64,000 bases of DNA from Artocarpus heterophyllus (taxonomy: Eukaryota; Streptophyta; Magnoliopsida; Rosales; Moraceae), in assembly GCA_025403435.1 (NCBI GenBank), contig JAJQZP010000038.1, positions 186,001-250,000 on the forward strand, written 5' to 3'. The notes under the pieces are model-generated. The model did no database searches. It was given only the letters and a program-made list of their open reading frames with translations, and was not told the DNA's origin. The position numbers were made by a program, and so were the translations under genes. Positions 24,550-35,624 of this stretch are shown here, in pieces. Each line of letters opens with the position of its first letter. The stretch's first letter is position 1.

Positions 24550-27500
24550 TGTAACACCCGAGATTTTTAATGCATTAAAAATGCATTAAATTAAGGATTA
24601 TATTAAGACAAAGTACAATTAAAAGAAAAATACTGTATAATAAGATGGAAAATTATACAGTATTAGAGCAACGCAGTATAAGAATTGAATTGTGTGGACC
24701 ACAATTTCTTTTTTATACTTTTATAAAAGAAAAGAAAAGAAAAATCAGAAAATTTAGGCAAAATTCGAGACTTTCTCTCTCCTCTTTCTCTCTCTAGAAT
24801 TTTCTCTCTCTCTCCTCAAATCTCGTTTGAGATTCCGGCGTTATTTTTCGACACCTCCCATACCAGTGGGAAGCTCTCGTCGAGCTGAGTCCAACGAGGT
24901 GTCGTGCCACCCAAAATACCACCAGAGGAGGGCTCACGCGCCGCTCAAAGTGGCGGTGAAACCCATATTTTCCCGACGTCGTTTCTCCGTCGTCCGACCA
25001 CCAATCGACGTAATTTTGGTGTCTATGGACTTAGTGTGAGGAGAGGAACAAGATGGTACCAAATTCCCAGCTCAATTTTGGCTGGAAAAGCTTCGCCGGA
25101 GCTGCCCCGACGCCGTCGTGGAGCCGCCGTCGGAGCCGCCGCATATGGCAGCGGTGTGGCACACCGTCGGTGCCAAAACGATCAGAGGGCGACGGAGAGC
25201 AAGACCCCTCGGTCAATTGCTCCATTCCGCCGCCCCTCGCCGGAGAACGAAGACGCCCGCCACCGTCGCCGTGGGTGAGGTTGGGTTGGCCGTTTTAGGC
25301 CATTTTGTGCCAAATTGAAGGCACAAACACCTTCAGAGGACCGAGAGGAAGAAATTCGGTACCTCAATTGCATGAAACGACGGCCGGTCACCGGAGAACC
25401 AGGACCCGCCGCCTAGCGCCGCCGTGGAGAGGTGGAGCCGCCGTTCCACGCGGTGTTGAGCTGCCCCACCATAGGGGAAATACTCAGAGGGTCACGGGGA
25501 AGAAAATGCCCACCTCAATTTCACGGTATCTCCGCCGGAGATAGGAAATCGGAGCCGCCGGTTTCCGCCGTAAAATCCATCCTCGATTGGAGCATATGGA
25601 GGCCGAATTGGGTGAAATTGACCCCACCAATCGACTCAGGAGGGTCGAATTAGGGGGGGTAGGCTCGAGCTCAGCCCTCAACGGAGCCAACCGCCGCCGG
25701 TCAACGGCCGGTCAACGCCGGTCAACGGCAGGTCAAGGGCCAAATTGGGATTTTGTGATCCGGACCTCCGATCGAAGATCCGAGACCGCCTCCCGACTCG
25801 TTTCGATGCTCTGAACGCAATGGTGACCTCCGTTCGAGCAAATTCCACTCCGATGAAAATCATCTGGTACCGACTGCACACGAATCGAGGCGATTCAAAC
25901 AGCAATATCGGAGTCCAGAATGACGTTTTCAAGAATGTATGATCTCCAGGAAGCATTCCTAGCTATTTATGGTCGCTCGATGAGCACTACAGAGGATGCT
26001 TCACATACTGTAGATGCAGCGAGATACAACTAGATCTGCTTAGCTTGGAGTTCAAGTAAGTAGGAATCTCGCCTATAGTATGAATTGTTTTAGATGCTTT
26101 CATAAAAATTTATGAAATGCATGATCAGTAATTGTTACACTGTTTTATGTGAGAATAGGTTTTATAACGTTACAAGGTTGACGAAAAACCCGTTAAGGGT
26201 AAAATCGTCATTATGAAGGAAACGGCTAGAACGGAGTCGAACACTCCGATTTAGCATAATGTTATTAGATGGAAAATGTTCCGTAATACGTTAAGTAACG
26301 TAACGGTCATATGAGATCAGAGATTTCATAAGAGATGTTTTAAGTAAACGAGAGGTAACCGATGGGTTACAAAGTTAAAAGGGAAATGTAACCCCGGTGG
26401 GTTACAAGGCTAATTGAAGGAAAGGTAAACTGATGGTTTATAAGGTTGAGTAAACAGAACGGTAGACCGAAAGTATACTAGTCAAGTTATGAAAAAGGAA
26501 TGAATGGTTAATGTTTACGTTTTATTATCAATCGAGTGGATTGATAATAAAGAAAGTTAATTAATGAGTCGGCTGTCGTTTGATCAGGACACAGAGGCCG
26601 ACTAATGGAAGGAAAAGGAACGGAATAGAGAACGCTAGAGTATAGTTCGGGTAAGTTTCAAACCTCACCTACAGCATGAAGTAAATGATTTTTAAATGCT
26701 CATTTATATGTTTGCAAATGTGTTTGCAAATTGTTAAGCAAGTTGTTTTTAAAGTATATTTGCATTTATTATGCAAAAAGTTTTAAAGTTCAAGAAAAAG
26801 ATTTGCAATGAATTTGCAATCGTTATGTTAAAGGTTTATTTGCATATTGATATGCATAACATTTCTTAAAAGTGTAAGTTATGATTTTTAAAGTATTTAA
26901 AGTATGTTTTGCATTATGACAATGCAAAATGTTTTATAGTTTAAGTTATAAGTTTCATGTTGCATTTGCTATGCAATAAGTTGCATTTATTGTGCAATAA
27001 GTTTTAGAATAAAAGTTATAATTTACAAAATGTGATTTTATTATATGTTGCATTTGTTATGCAATATGTTATGCAAAAAGTGTTAGAATGCAAGTTATGA
27101 TATGCAAAATGTGTTTGCACTTTATGTTGCATTTGTTATGCAATGAGTTGCATTTATTATGCAATTGGTTTTATAGTACAAGCTATGAATTGCAAGTGTA
27201 TTGCATATGATGTGATTGCATTTGAAATGCTCACTAAAGTTAATAAGAAGGTAACGTAAAGATAAAAAGAAAGTGTCGTACCAGCCTTTTTGTTATGAGA
27301 TAATGAAAGTAAAATTAAAGTTTGACCTCCTAAAGGTGAGATACAAGACCTCAATGTTTGATGGTCTCAAGTCTTCCACAAGGAAAGCATCATGTTTATG
27401 ATCTCATGATTAATGAGTTGGTACGAACACTAAAGTAAAGTAAGAAAAATGAAAGTTATAAGATAAAGAAAGTTAAAGAACAAGGATAAAGGTTGAGAAA

Positions 27501-28453
27501 GAAAGGAATATTTAAGTTTATAGAATGTTCATAAAATGCTCATAATTGAAGTTAATAATTGAGCATAAATGGAGTCATGCATTCTGATGTTACTTGAATG
27601 CTTTTTTATGAAATGTTTATATGTTATGTGTATGGGAAACATTCTGAAAAAAATGTTTACGATAAATGTTTATGAAGAACGTTTTCATGTTTTCAAGAAA
27701 CGGTTTATGAACGACGTTTTAAGATAAACGTTCAAGAAATGTTTTACGAAAAACGTTTATGCAAAACGTTTCAAAAATGTTCTATGAAAAACGTTTTTAG
27801 AAATGTTTAAGGAAAACATTTATGAAAAATATTTCATAAATGTCTATGGAAAACGTTCATGAAGAACGTTTTAAGAGAAAGGTTTTCATGAGAAAAGTTT
27901 TTAAAGCATGATTAAATAAATTGTGAGTTTATGTTTGAACTTACTGAGCGAAAGCTCATTAAAAGTTTTTCATGCTGTAGGTAATTTATGGGTGACCAAT
28001 AGGACCCGCTAGAAGAGCTAGGTGCTGCGGAGGACCGATGCGAAGATTTGGGTATGGATACCATCATTGTTTGCTTCCGCTACGTAAAGAAAATGTTTTC
28101 CATTGTTTAATGTTGTGTTTTCAAAGTTTAAAGAAAATCAGAGTTTTAAGAATTGTATTCAAAGTTTTAAGATACAGTTTACAAACTGTTTTATATAATT
28201 ATAATGTAAAGTTTTAAGCTATGATTTAATAAATGTTTCTTATTAAGTTTTAAGAAACGATTTGAAATGATTTTAAGGGCAAGTGTTGAGCGATGTTTCC
28301 ACTTGAATGCGACAGATGTCGCATCAGTATTAAAGAACGTTTAAGAAAAAAAAAATTCTATTATAGTATTTTCTCACTAAGTAAGTAAGATTACTGTTTA
28401 TGAAACGATGTTTATGAAAGTAAAGTGACTGCCCGAAAAGGCGGGTCGTCACA
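24550..28453 (+). mobile_element. Solo LTR (3904 bp) nested in the gypsy integrase
   Basis: Begins TGTAACACCCGAGATTTTT and ends AAAAGGCGGGTCGTCACA, the end pattern of Tekay-type LTRs. It interrupts the integrase frame between the second His and the first Cys of the HHCC finger. The left half has a CT-rich block (24772-24816) and a GC-rich leader (24830-25900). The right half has many TGCATTT/ATGCAA-type short repeats (26680-27230) and AAACGTTT-type repeats (27600-27900). An ACTTACTGAGCGAAAGCTCA motif near 27940 parallels the host element's LTR. No second LTR or coding domain is seen, so it is a recombination product of a full element. Confidence 0.82.
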
Positions 28454-29605
28454 TACGTGGCCAAGTGTACGACTTGTCTTCAAGTGAAAGCCGAGCATTA
28501 GAAGCCTACAGGTCAGCTTCAGCCACTTCCTATTCCAGAGTGGAAATGGGAGCACGTGACGATGGATTTTCTCACAGGTTTGCCGAGGACGGAGCAGCGG
28601 CATGATGCAGTTTGGGTCATGGTCGACAGGTTGACGAAATCGGTGCATTTCATTCCGTTCAGGTCGACATGTTCGAGGAGGATTCTTAGAGATTTGTATC
28701 TGCAGAATATAGTAAGGTTGTATGGAGTTCCTTTGTCCATCACTTCTGATCGAGATACCAGGTTTAATGCTAAGTACTGGAGGAGTTTTCAGGAGGCTTT
28801 AGGTACGGATTTGAACTTCAGTACGGCGTTTCATCCTCAGACTGATGGGCAGTCTGAGCGGGTTATTCAGATTCTCGAGGATATGTTGCGTGCCTATGCG
28901 TTAGACTTCGGCGGGAATTGGAAGAAATATTTGCATCTGGCGGAGTTCGCGTACAACAATAGTTATCAGGCGAGTATTGGTATGGCACCGTTTGAGGCGT
29001 TGTATGGGCGACCGTGTCGGTCACCGGTGTGTTGGGCCGAGCCGAAAGACAGGGTTATTCTTGGGCCGGATGAGATCCGTGATAGCAATGAGAAAGTCGC
29101 TGTGATTCGAGGTCGATTGAGGGCAGCTCAGAGTCGACAGAAGAGTTATGCGGATAGGAGACGTAGACCCTTAGAGTTTGTGGTAGGAGATTTCGTTCTC
29201 TTGAAGGTATCGCCTCGTAAAGGAACTATGCGGTTCGAAGTGAGTGGAAAGCTTGCACCAAGGTATATTGGACCGTTCGAGATCACTCAGCGTATTGGTG
29301 TGGTCGCATATCGGCGCGACCTTCCGTCCGAGCTTTCTCATGTTCACGATGTGTTCTACGTGTCGATGCTTAAGAAGTGTCCGCCTGAGCAGGGTAAGAT
29401 AGTTTCATTTCGCGATGTGCAGGTTCGGGAAGATACGACGTACGAGGAAGTGCCGATTCAGATCATCGATCAGAAAGTGATCAGTTTGCGTCGTCGTGAG
29501 ATACCATTGGTAAAGGTCGTGTGGCAGCATCACGGGGTTGATGAAGCCACTTGGGAATTAGAGTCGAGTATGCGGGAGTTGTATCCGCATTTGTTTTGTT
29601 TCTGA
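28454..29605 (+). pseudogene. pol: integrase core and chromodomain-like C-terminus
   Basis: It resumes the integrase with the CxxC half of the zinc finger (AKCTTCLQVKAEH), then a TAG at 28499-28501, then an open stretch to the natural stop at 29603-29605. The DDE core is intact by eye: Asp in TMDFLTGLP (codon 28565-28567), Asp in SDRDTRF, and Glu in DGQSERV (codon 28856-28858). After the GPY/F-like APRYIGPFEI block comes a C-terminal EEVPIQIID...EATWE region resembling a chromodomain, which in chromoviruses directs integration to heterochromatin. It has no own start codon and depends on the broken upstream reading frame. Confidence 0.9.
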
Positions 29606-29640
29606 ATTGAGTTGTAAATTTCGAGGGCGAAATTTCTTTT

Positions 29641-29653
29641 AGAGGTGGAGAGT
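29641..29653 (+). other. Polypurine tract before the 3' LTR
   Basis: AGAGGTGGAGAGT abuts the TG start of the 3' LTR, where plus-strand priming would occur. It is mostly purine with two T interruptions. Confidence 0.65.
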
Positions 29654-31824
29654 TGTAACGCCCCGAAATTTATTTAATGTTATTGTAATGTAAAATGATG
29701 AATTAGTGTGCCATAATTAATGTTCCAATGTTAATTTGGTTATTTGGTTGGATTTTAAATTTTAGGTTGTTTTGTTAATTTAATGAATTCTAACGATTCC
29801 TTATTATTTTAAAATGTTATTTTGAGTTTTTAAAACACAACCATTTGTAAAATGTTAAAAAAATATTTCGTTTTACAAAACTGTGAATGGCATTTGATTT
29901 TCGTACAGTAAAACCGTCCACCGTTTCTCTCTATTTATTCTCTCTCCCCTTCCTCTCTCTTCACTCTTAGCTCTTACTCTCTCTCTCCTCCTCTCCCACC
30001 CGTGATCACTCTCTCTTGTTCTCTCTCGGTTTCTCTCTTCTCTCTCAATTTCTCTCTCAAATTTTTTAATCAAATTCGAATTCAAGCTTCGGGTTAGCAA
30101 GAAGGAAGCTCGGGGACGAGATTTGACCACCAAGATCGCGGATTGAAGTTTCGATTCTATGTTAGTTTTGAAATTTCTAAACTTTTTCAAAATTTTCAAA
30201 TTTTGTGCATTTTGAAATTTAAGTTTGTTTGAGCTTAGAAACTCTTGATTTGAGTTAAATGAACTTAGAACAACTAGAATCTAAGCTTAGATTGAAGAAA
30301 ACGGATTGGATTTAAGATTTTTTTTTTTATTTTTCCTCATTTTTCCCATTTTTAGATTTTGAGATTTTTGTGTTTAAATCTTGTTTAAATGAGTTCAAAA
30401 GTGTTCTAGTATGTTTTTCTATCATCTATGATTGTTTTCCATGCCTGAGATTTGAGAAAAATATGTTAAAATCAAAATTTGGATTTTGGGAAATCAAAAA
30501 CACATGGCTGAAATTTCTGGGTTTTTCTAGTTCGATAGGCCGAACCACGTGTTCGGCAGGCCGTATTCAAAAGATCGGCAGGCCGAACCTGGGAAATGTC
30601 CGACCAACCGGACCTGATTTTCGACAGCAGTTCGGCCGGCCGAAGCAGGGAGTCCGACAGGCCGACAGAGCATGAAAAATTTTGTGATTTTCACCTGTTT
30701 TTACTGTTTTGAACCCCGATTTAAATTCCAATCTTGTAGGATGATTTTAAAGATACAAATAGCACACTATGACATCATAAAATGGTTTAGTAACATAGAA
30801 TGTCTCGAACTAGATATTGATCGACTTAGTGTGTATCTAGGATCGTTCGTGGTTTCGCGGAGCTAACGTATAGCGGACCGGGATTACGGTGTGGGGAACC
30901 AACACGAGTATCGAGGTAGGACTTCTACCCTATCTTTGGTAACCAGTTTCAAAATGATCTGGCTTTAAAAAAGGGTTTCTATAAAAATGTTTTCAACGGT
31001 TGATTGAAAATGAATATATCAGTTATATTTTAATAAACTGTGAACTAAAGTGAACTTCATAATGAATGTAAATGACAATACTCGATAAATGGGTTTTGAA
31101 TGATAATAAAAATAAACACAAAGGCATGATGCCATATCAGAGATCGGGTCGTGTAGCGATCGACCTTGGGGGCAGGTCTCGAAACCCAGCTAAGCCACTA
31201 CGGTGGTGATATCCTTATGGTTTGCCTAGGAAAAGAAAATGATATTTCTGGTCGACCTGATAAACTATTTTGGGTAAGAACAGTTTTATTTAAATTTATT
31301 TATTTATTCAATGTTTCTTTTGTATAATTCCCTGAATAATAAAATTTTCCTTTAAATTAAATGATTTATTAAAAATATAGTCCTACTGAGTCTTTCGCTC
31401 ACATTTTATTTGTTTTTAAATTTCTCCCTCTAGGTGAATTTCCATTTAGGTTCAGAGAGGATTCAGCGGACCGAACTCAAGAGCAGTAGGAGGATTAGTA
31501 GATCATTTTGTATTATTTAATCAAGGCATGTAATGTTTTTAATTTTCTTTATGCTTGAACTGTAGTTGATATTATATTGTCAGTACAATGTGTATGCACA
31601 AGTTGTGGGTCAGTGGGATCCATACTTGCGGCTCTCTATTATTTTATTATTTGTTTAATGATTTCACATGTTTAATGTTTATGAGTTCTTTTATACAATG
31701 TTGTTTTTAAAACTTTCACATTTTTATTTAATTTAACCTCTAAAACTCTTGATTTTAACTAAATTCTCTTTTTAATTAATTTAAATAATCCGCTACGTCA
31801 CCTCCTGTACTCCGGGGCGTGACA
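29654..31824 (+). repeat. 3' LTR of the gypsy element (2171 bp)
   Basis: Starts TGTAACGCCCCG and ends CGGGGCGTGACA, followed at once by the AAACT duplication. It is collinear with the 5' LTR, including the CT tract (29940-30060), the near-palindromic GC-rich block (about 30535-30668, shorter than in the 5' LTR) and the ACTGAGTCTTTCGCTCA motif near 31385. The intact ends here make it the better guide to the original LTR. Confidence 0.92.
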
Positions 31825-31829
31825 AAACT
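31825..31829 (+). repeat. Target-site duplication AAACT, right copy
   Basis: Identical to 19827-19831. Confidence 0.85.
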
Positions 31830-31949
31830 ATAAGATGTGAAAGCTTTATATTGTATCAATTTTTTGTTTTTTATTGTAGCGACTGAAAGCTTTACATTGT
31901 TTTGTTAGTTAAAACTATTGGTTTCAATCGATTTGTCAAACAACCATTA

Positions 31950-34900
31950 GTTATTCATATTTTCATTTTAATAAAGCATACACAGGAAGTTTGGAACCAA
32001 GAAAAAAATACAAAATAACATCTGAATCTTGAAAAGTTTCACATATTCCATTGTTTAATGTAGAAATCAAGCTTCGATTTTCTATATAAATGATATGTTT
32101 GAATTCTAACCCTCTGAAAATGATACATTCTAAGTCACCTTTGAAGCGAATTGGAAATGATATATTGTTGTTGTTGTTGTTATTGCGTGACGTTAAAAAA
32201 CATACGAACATAAATAAAGTCACCTAAAGAATAACTTTGAGGGTGCGCTAGGCATTGTTAATAATTTTAAGGGTTTGTACATAAATTAACTATATTTTGG
32301 CAAATTTTTTCAAAGCTCTAAATTCCAAAATAGACTTTAGGTGTTTGGTTTTTGGATTAAATTATTGAGGATAACTAAAATGGACATATATTATTTTCAC
32401 ATATAAAAGAATTTATTTGAACTAGTTTTACAAGTTTTTATTTCTCATAGATCACCATTCTTATGATTTTTTAAACTAAAATCATGAAAAAATATATAAT
32501 TTTAATTTTATCATGTCAAATATATCTAAAAAGAGATAATTAGCAGTTGATGTTTTAAAAGCAGTTCACAATTATTGGTATAATGTACTTATGGATATTT
32601 TTGTAAATTTAAACAAAGACCGTAGAAAAACTTGTGCAAAACAATCCCTTACATAATTAATTAAATTATGTCATCGGGTGGCACTTTTTAGAATTTGGTT
32701 GCAAAAATAAAGATAATATTTAAGGAAAAATTAAAAAGCCAAAAGCCTCACATATCTAAAATAAGGGGGAAAAAAATAGTGCCTTGTACAGAAATGTGAG
32801 CAATAATAAGTATTCATTTTGTAACATCTGTTGACGAACAAAAATGAACTTGGCTAAATAACATTCATATTTATGAAATATTACAAAAGATTTCTTCAGT
32901 CATCAAATCTGTATCAATAGCTAAATACATTTTATTTTTGACCATATCTAATTATAGAAAACGTATATTACCGATACAAGACCCTATCGCAGAACCCGTA
33001 TTACAAAAAATAAAAAGGCAGCATATAATAAGAACTTACAAAAAAAAAAAAAATTTAGTCTAAGTACCGAGTCATATGGGGGGGTAAAAACAGTTACAAC
33101 AAGTGTAGTTGCACATTTATAACTGTTTGAAAGAGCGGTTTTAACTATATAATATAATTATAAATAATATAAAATTTTTATATATTATAATAAAAAATTA
33201 CAATATAAAATCTTTACATATTATAATTTTTAAGTTAAAATTATTAGTTTTAATTTTTTTTAAACGACCTATTAGTCTATCGATGTAGAGTGTGAATATT
33301 CCATCTAAAATGATGGTTACGGTGATAGAAGAAGAAAGGAAAAAAAACAATGATAACCATACTAAAAAGGAGGGGAAGAAAAATAAGAAAACGTGATTGT
33401 AAAGTTTTGAGGGGGATATTTTGACAAAAGAGTCAAAAAAAAATTTTAAATTAGATAAATAGTTTTTTTAGCACTAAAAAATATGTTTTTTATACAATAA
33501 AATTATTTTAATTTTTTATAAAAAGATAAGAAAAAGACTTATAGCGATTAAATGAATCTCAACAGAATGAAAAAAAAAACTGGAGTAATTTTTATGTCCA
33601 AACAGTTAGTTTCTTTATGTCAAAAAATTATCAAAAAAAAGATTATTTTATTAAAAAGACTTTTTTTTAAAGTTAGTTTTTAAAATCCCTCAAAGTATGA
33701 AAATAAAGTCGATTTTCTTTTCTTTTTCTTTCTTTTTTTTTTTTTAAGAAAGGAAAAATAAAGACGATTTTCACGTGCAAGGGAACGAAAGTATCAAGGA
33801 GCAAGAGCTTTCCTAGCTGGATAGGGAGGCACCTCTTGAAACTGGATCATCATGCATCCGATTCCCTCCCCCAAAGAATTGATCTTCCAGCCTTCTGAGT
33901 TGTGAGTCGTGAGTTGTGAGCTGTGACCAAAAGCCAAAACAAGGAAAACGAGGCGCAAAACGAGATCCACAAAAGTATAATCTACTTTTTCTCTTCTTTT
34001 CTCTTTTTCTCTTTCTTCCACGAGTTTTTCATTTTCTCCCAAAAAAAAGACAACACAAAAGAAACAATAATAATTAAAAGTATACAAATATCTCTATCGA
34101 TAGCACAATAAAAACAAAGGAGATTTTCTCCATAAATACCTAAATCGGTGGTTTTTTTTATCTGTAAATTTATTAGTTAAAAAATAAATATCTATAGAGA
34201 AGCATTTCTTAGGTTTTTATTAAAGAAATTGCCCATAACAAATTGTCAATTTAACGGGTACTATTTTTTTCACAACTTTAAGATTAAATTCTTGTGAAAA
34301 AAAGGGAAAAACTTGTGACAATTGTGGCACATTAAAGCCTCGTCATTGTATTGTCCCATCGATATACGCCTCTTTGATTTTTTTTTTTTTTTTTTGGGGC
34401 GGTGCATGCTGCCAAATGGTTGTCTATTCACGTGCATTATGACTGCCCACTTGAATACCCAAATTTCAGCACGTGGGCCTTTTTTTATTGCCCCTCTTTT
34501 ATTGCTCAAAGGGCCCCACTCCATGAACTTGTCTAGTCATTCTTGGCAACTGATGTCACACTCTGTTGTCCCATTCTCCTCCACCCATTGCACTGAACCA
34601 CATGGAGTTCTCACTGCCACACTATTATTTGGGACTTAAGGTAACAATTTTCAAATCTATATGGTATTGTATATTTTTTTTTTAAGATCTGATTAAGGAC
34701 ATGTAAGTGAATTTGATGAAAATCTAACAGCATTTAGAAAATAAGTTAAAATTGAAAGTTAGGATTAAAAATATTATAATATATAAAAATTTTATATTAT
34801 TGTATATTTTTATTTTATACTATAGTATGTAAAAGTTTTATATTGTTTGAGTTAGAATTAGTGAATTGAAACTAAGTTGTCAAAGACTCTATACAAACTT

Positions 34901-35467
34901 CAAACTAAATGTTTGCTTTCATTTTTGTAGAGAGTTTGACATTATCAATTTTAATCAAAACTTTATTACTAAAATGTAAAATTTTGACACGAAAAAAAGA
35001 TAAACTATAATATAAATTTTTTACATGCTATGAAATTTTTAACAAGAGTTAAAATAACTTAAACTAAAATTCTCAAACACGCTATTAGTTTCTAACGGGG
35101 ATATAGAAGCTGAATCCTCACTCGCTACAAATCATAAAAGCCATTGTTTGAGATATTCGAGTTCATAATATATTTTTTTTAAAGTTACTGCTAGCGTTAT
35201 CACCTAAACTTATGCAATATCATTATTAATCCACGTTTTCAGTGCAAGATTTTTTATATTAATATTCCCCAGCAACATATAAAGTCACATGTTATTATTC
35301 TATTTCCTTGATGTGCTTGACTCGTATGCTCTGCCACTTGATGTTGAACTATGACAATTAAAAATAAAATAAAATAAAAGAGAAGGGAATAACAAAGCCG
35401 AAGAGCACCGTAAAGGAAACTCCCTTCATCTATTTCCTCTTCTTTCCCCCACCTTTTAAATATCTAG
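31950..35467. other. AT-rich intergenic DNA, no gene seen
   Basis: It contains MITE-like family copies near 33110-33275 and 34740-34900, an A/T-rich mix at 33320-33750 and a poly-T run near 34379-34395. Open frames at 33794-34087 (minus) and 34322-34639 (plus) have no recognisable similarity. Confidence 0.55.
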
Positions 35468-35475
35468 TATATATT
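35468..35475 (+). promoter_or_regulatory. TATA-like box of the ILR1-like gene
   Basis: TATATATT about 150 bases upstream of the start codon. The inferred leader includes an A-rich then T-rich low-complexity stretch at 35536-35595. Confidence 0.4.
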
Positions 35476-35624
35476 TGTTTGTGAGGTCTGTGTTCAGAGC
35501 AGTATATTGATTCCATAGCTTTCATTTGTGCCACATAAAAAAAAAAAAGAAAAAAAGAAAAAAAAATCTATTTATTGCGTTTTTTTTTTTTTTTCAAATT
35601 AAGCTCATCTTTTTTTGCCTCAAT

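Larger units (their letters stand above)
19832..31824 (+). mobile_element. Ty3/gypsy chromovirus (Tekay/Del-like), defective
   Basis: A nearly 12-kb element with two long LTRs, a tRNA-Met-type primer site, gag, reverse transcriptase, RNase H, integrase and a C-terminal chromodomain-like region in the gypsy order, plus a purine tract before the 3' LTR. A perfect 5-bp target duplication (AAACT) shows the copy arrived by ordinary integration. It cannot be autonomous: gag has internal stops, the zinc knuckle, protease and RT start are missing, pol has a stop and a frameshift, and a 3904-bp solo LTR sits inside the integrase. By eye, about 15 differences, mostly transitions, separate the first 255 bases of the LTRs, so the insertion is not recent. 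Confidence 0.93.
19782..31946. mobile_element. MITE split by the Ty3/gypsy insertion
   Basis: Left part 19782-19831 starts AAGGGTGTTTAGATAAACGG. Right part 31830-31946 ends in a related inverted terminus finishing TCAAACAACCA. The outer flanks are TTA on both sides (19779-19781 and 31947-31949), the usual PIF/Harbinger duplication. Excluding the inserted retrotransposon and one copy of its AAACT target duplication, the element is about 167 bp. The right part carries the family core twice (GAAAGCTTTATATTGT-like). The insertion order is therefore MITE first, then gypsy, then solo LTR. Confidence 0.6.

Noticed and set aside
24827..25956. Many overlapping open frames in GC-rich sequence
   Set aside because: They lie inside the leader-like half of the solo LTR, are open on both strands because of GC content, and match no protein family.
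33794..34087. Minus-strand frame of 97 codons with a less AT-biased C-terminal half
   Set aside because: I considered a small peptide gene or a microRNA precursor, but saw no signal peptide, no known family and no matching hairpin arm for a known plant miRNA.
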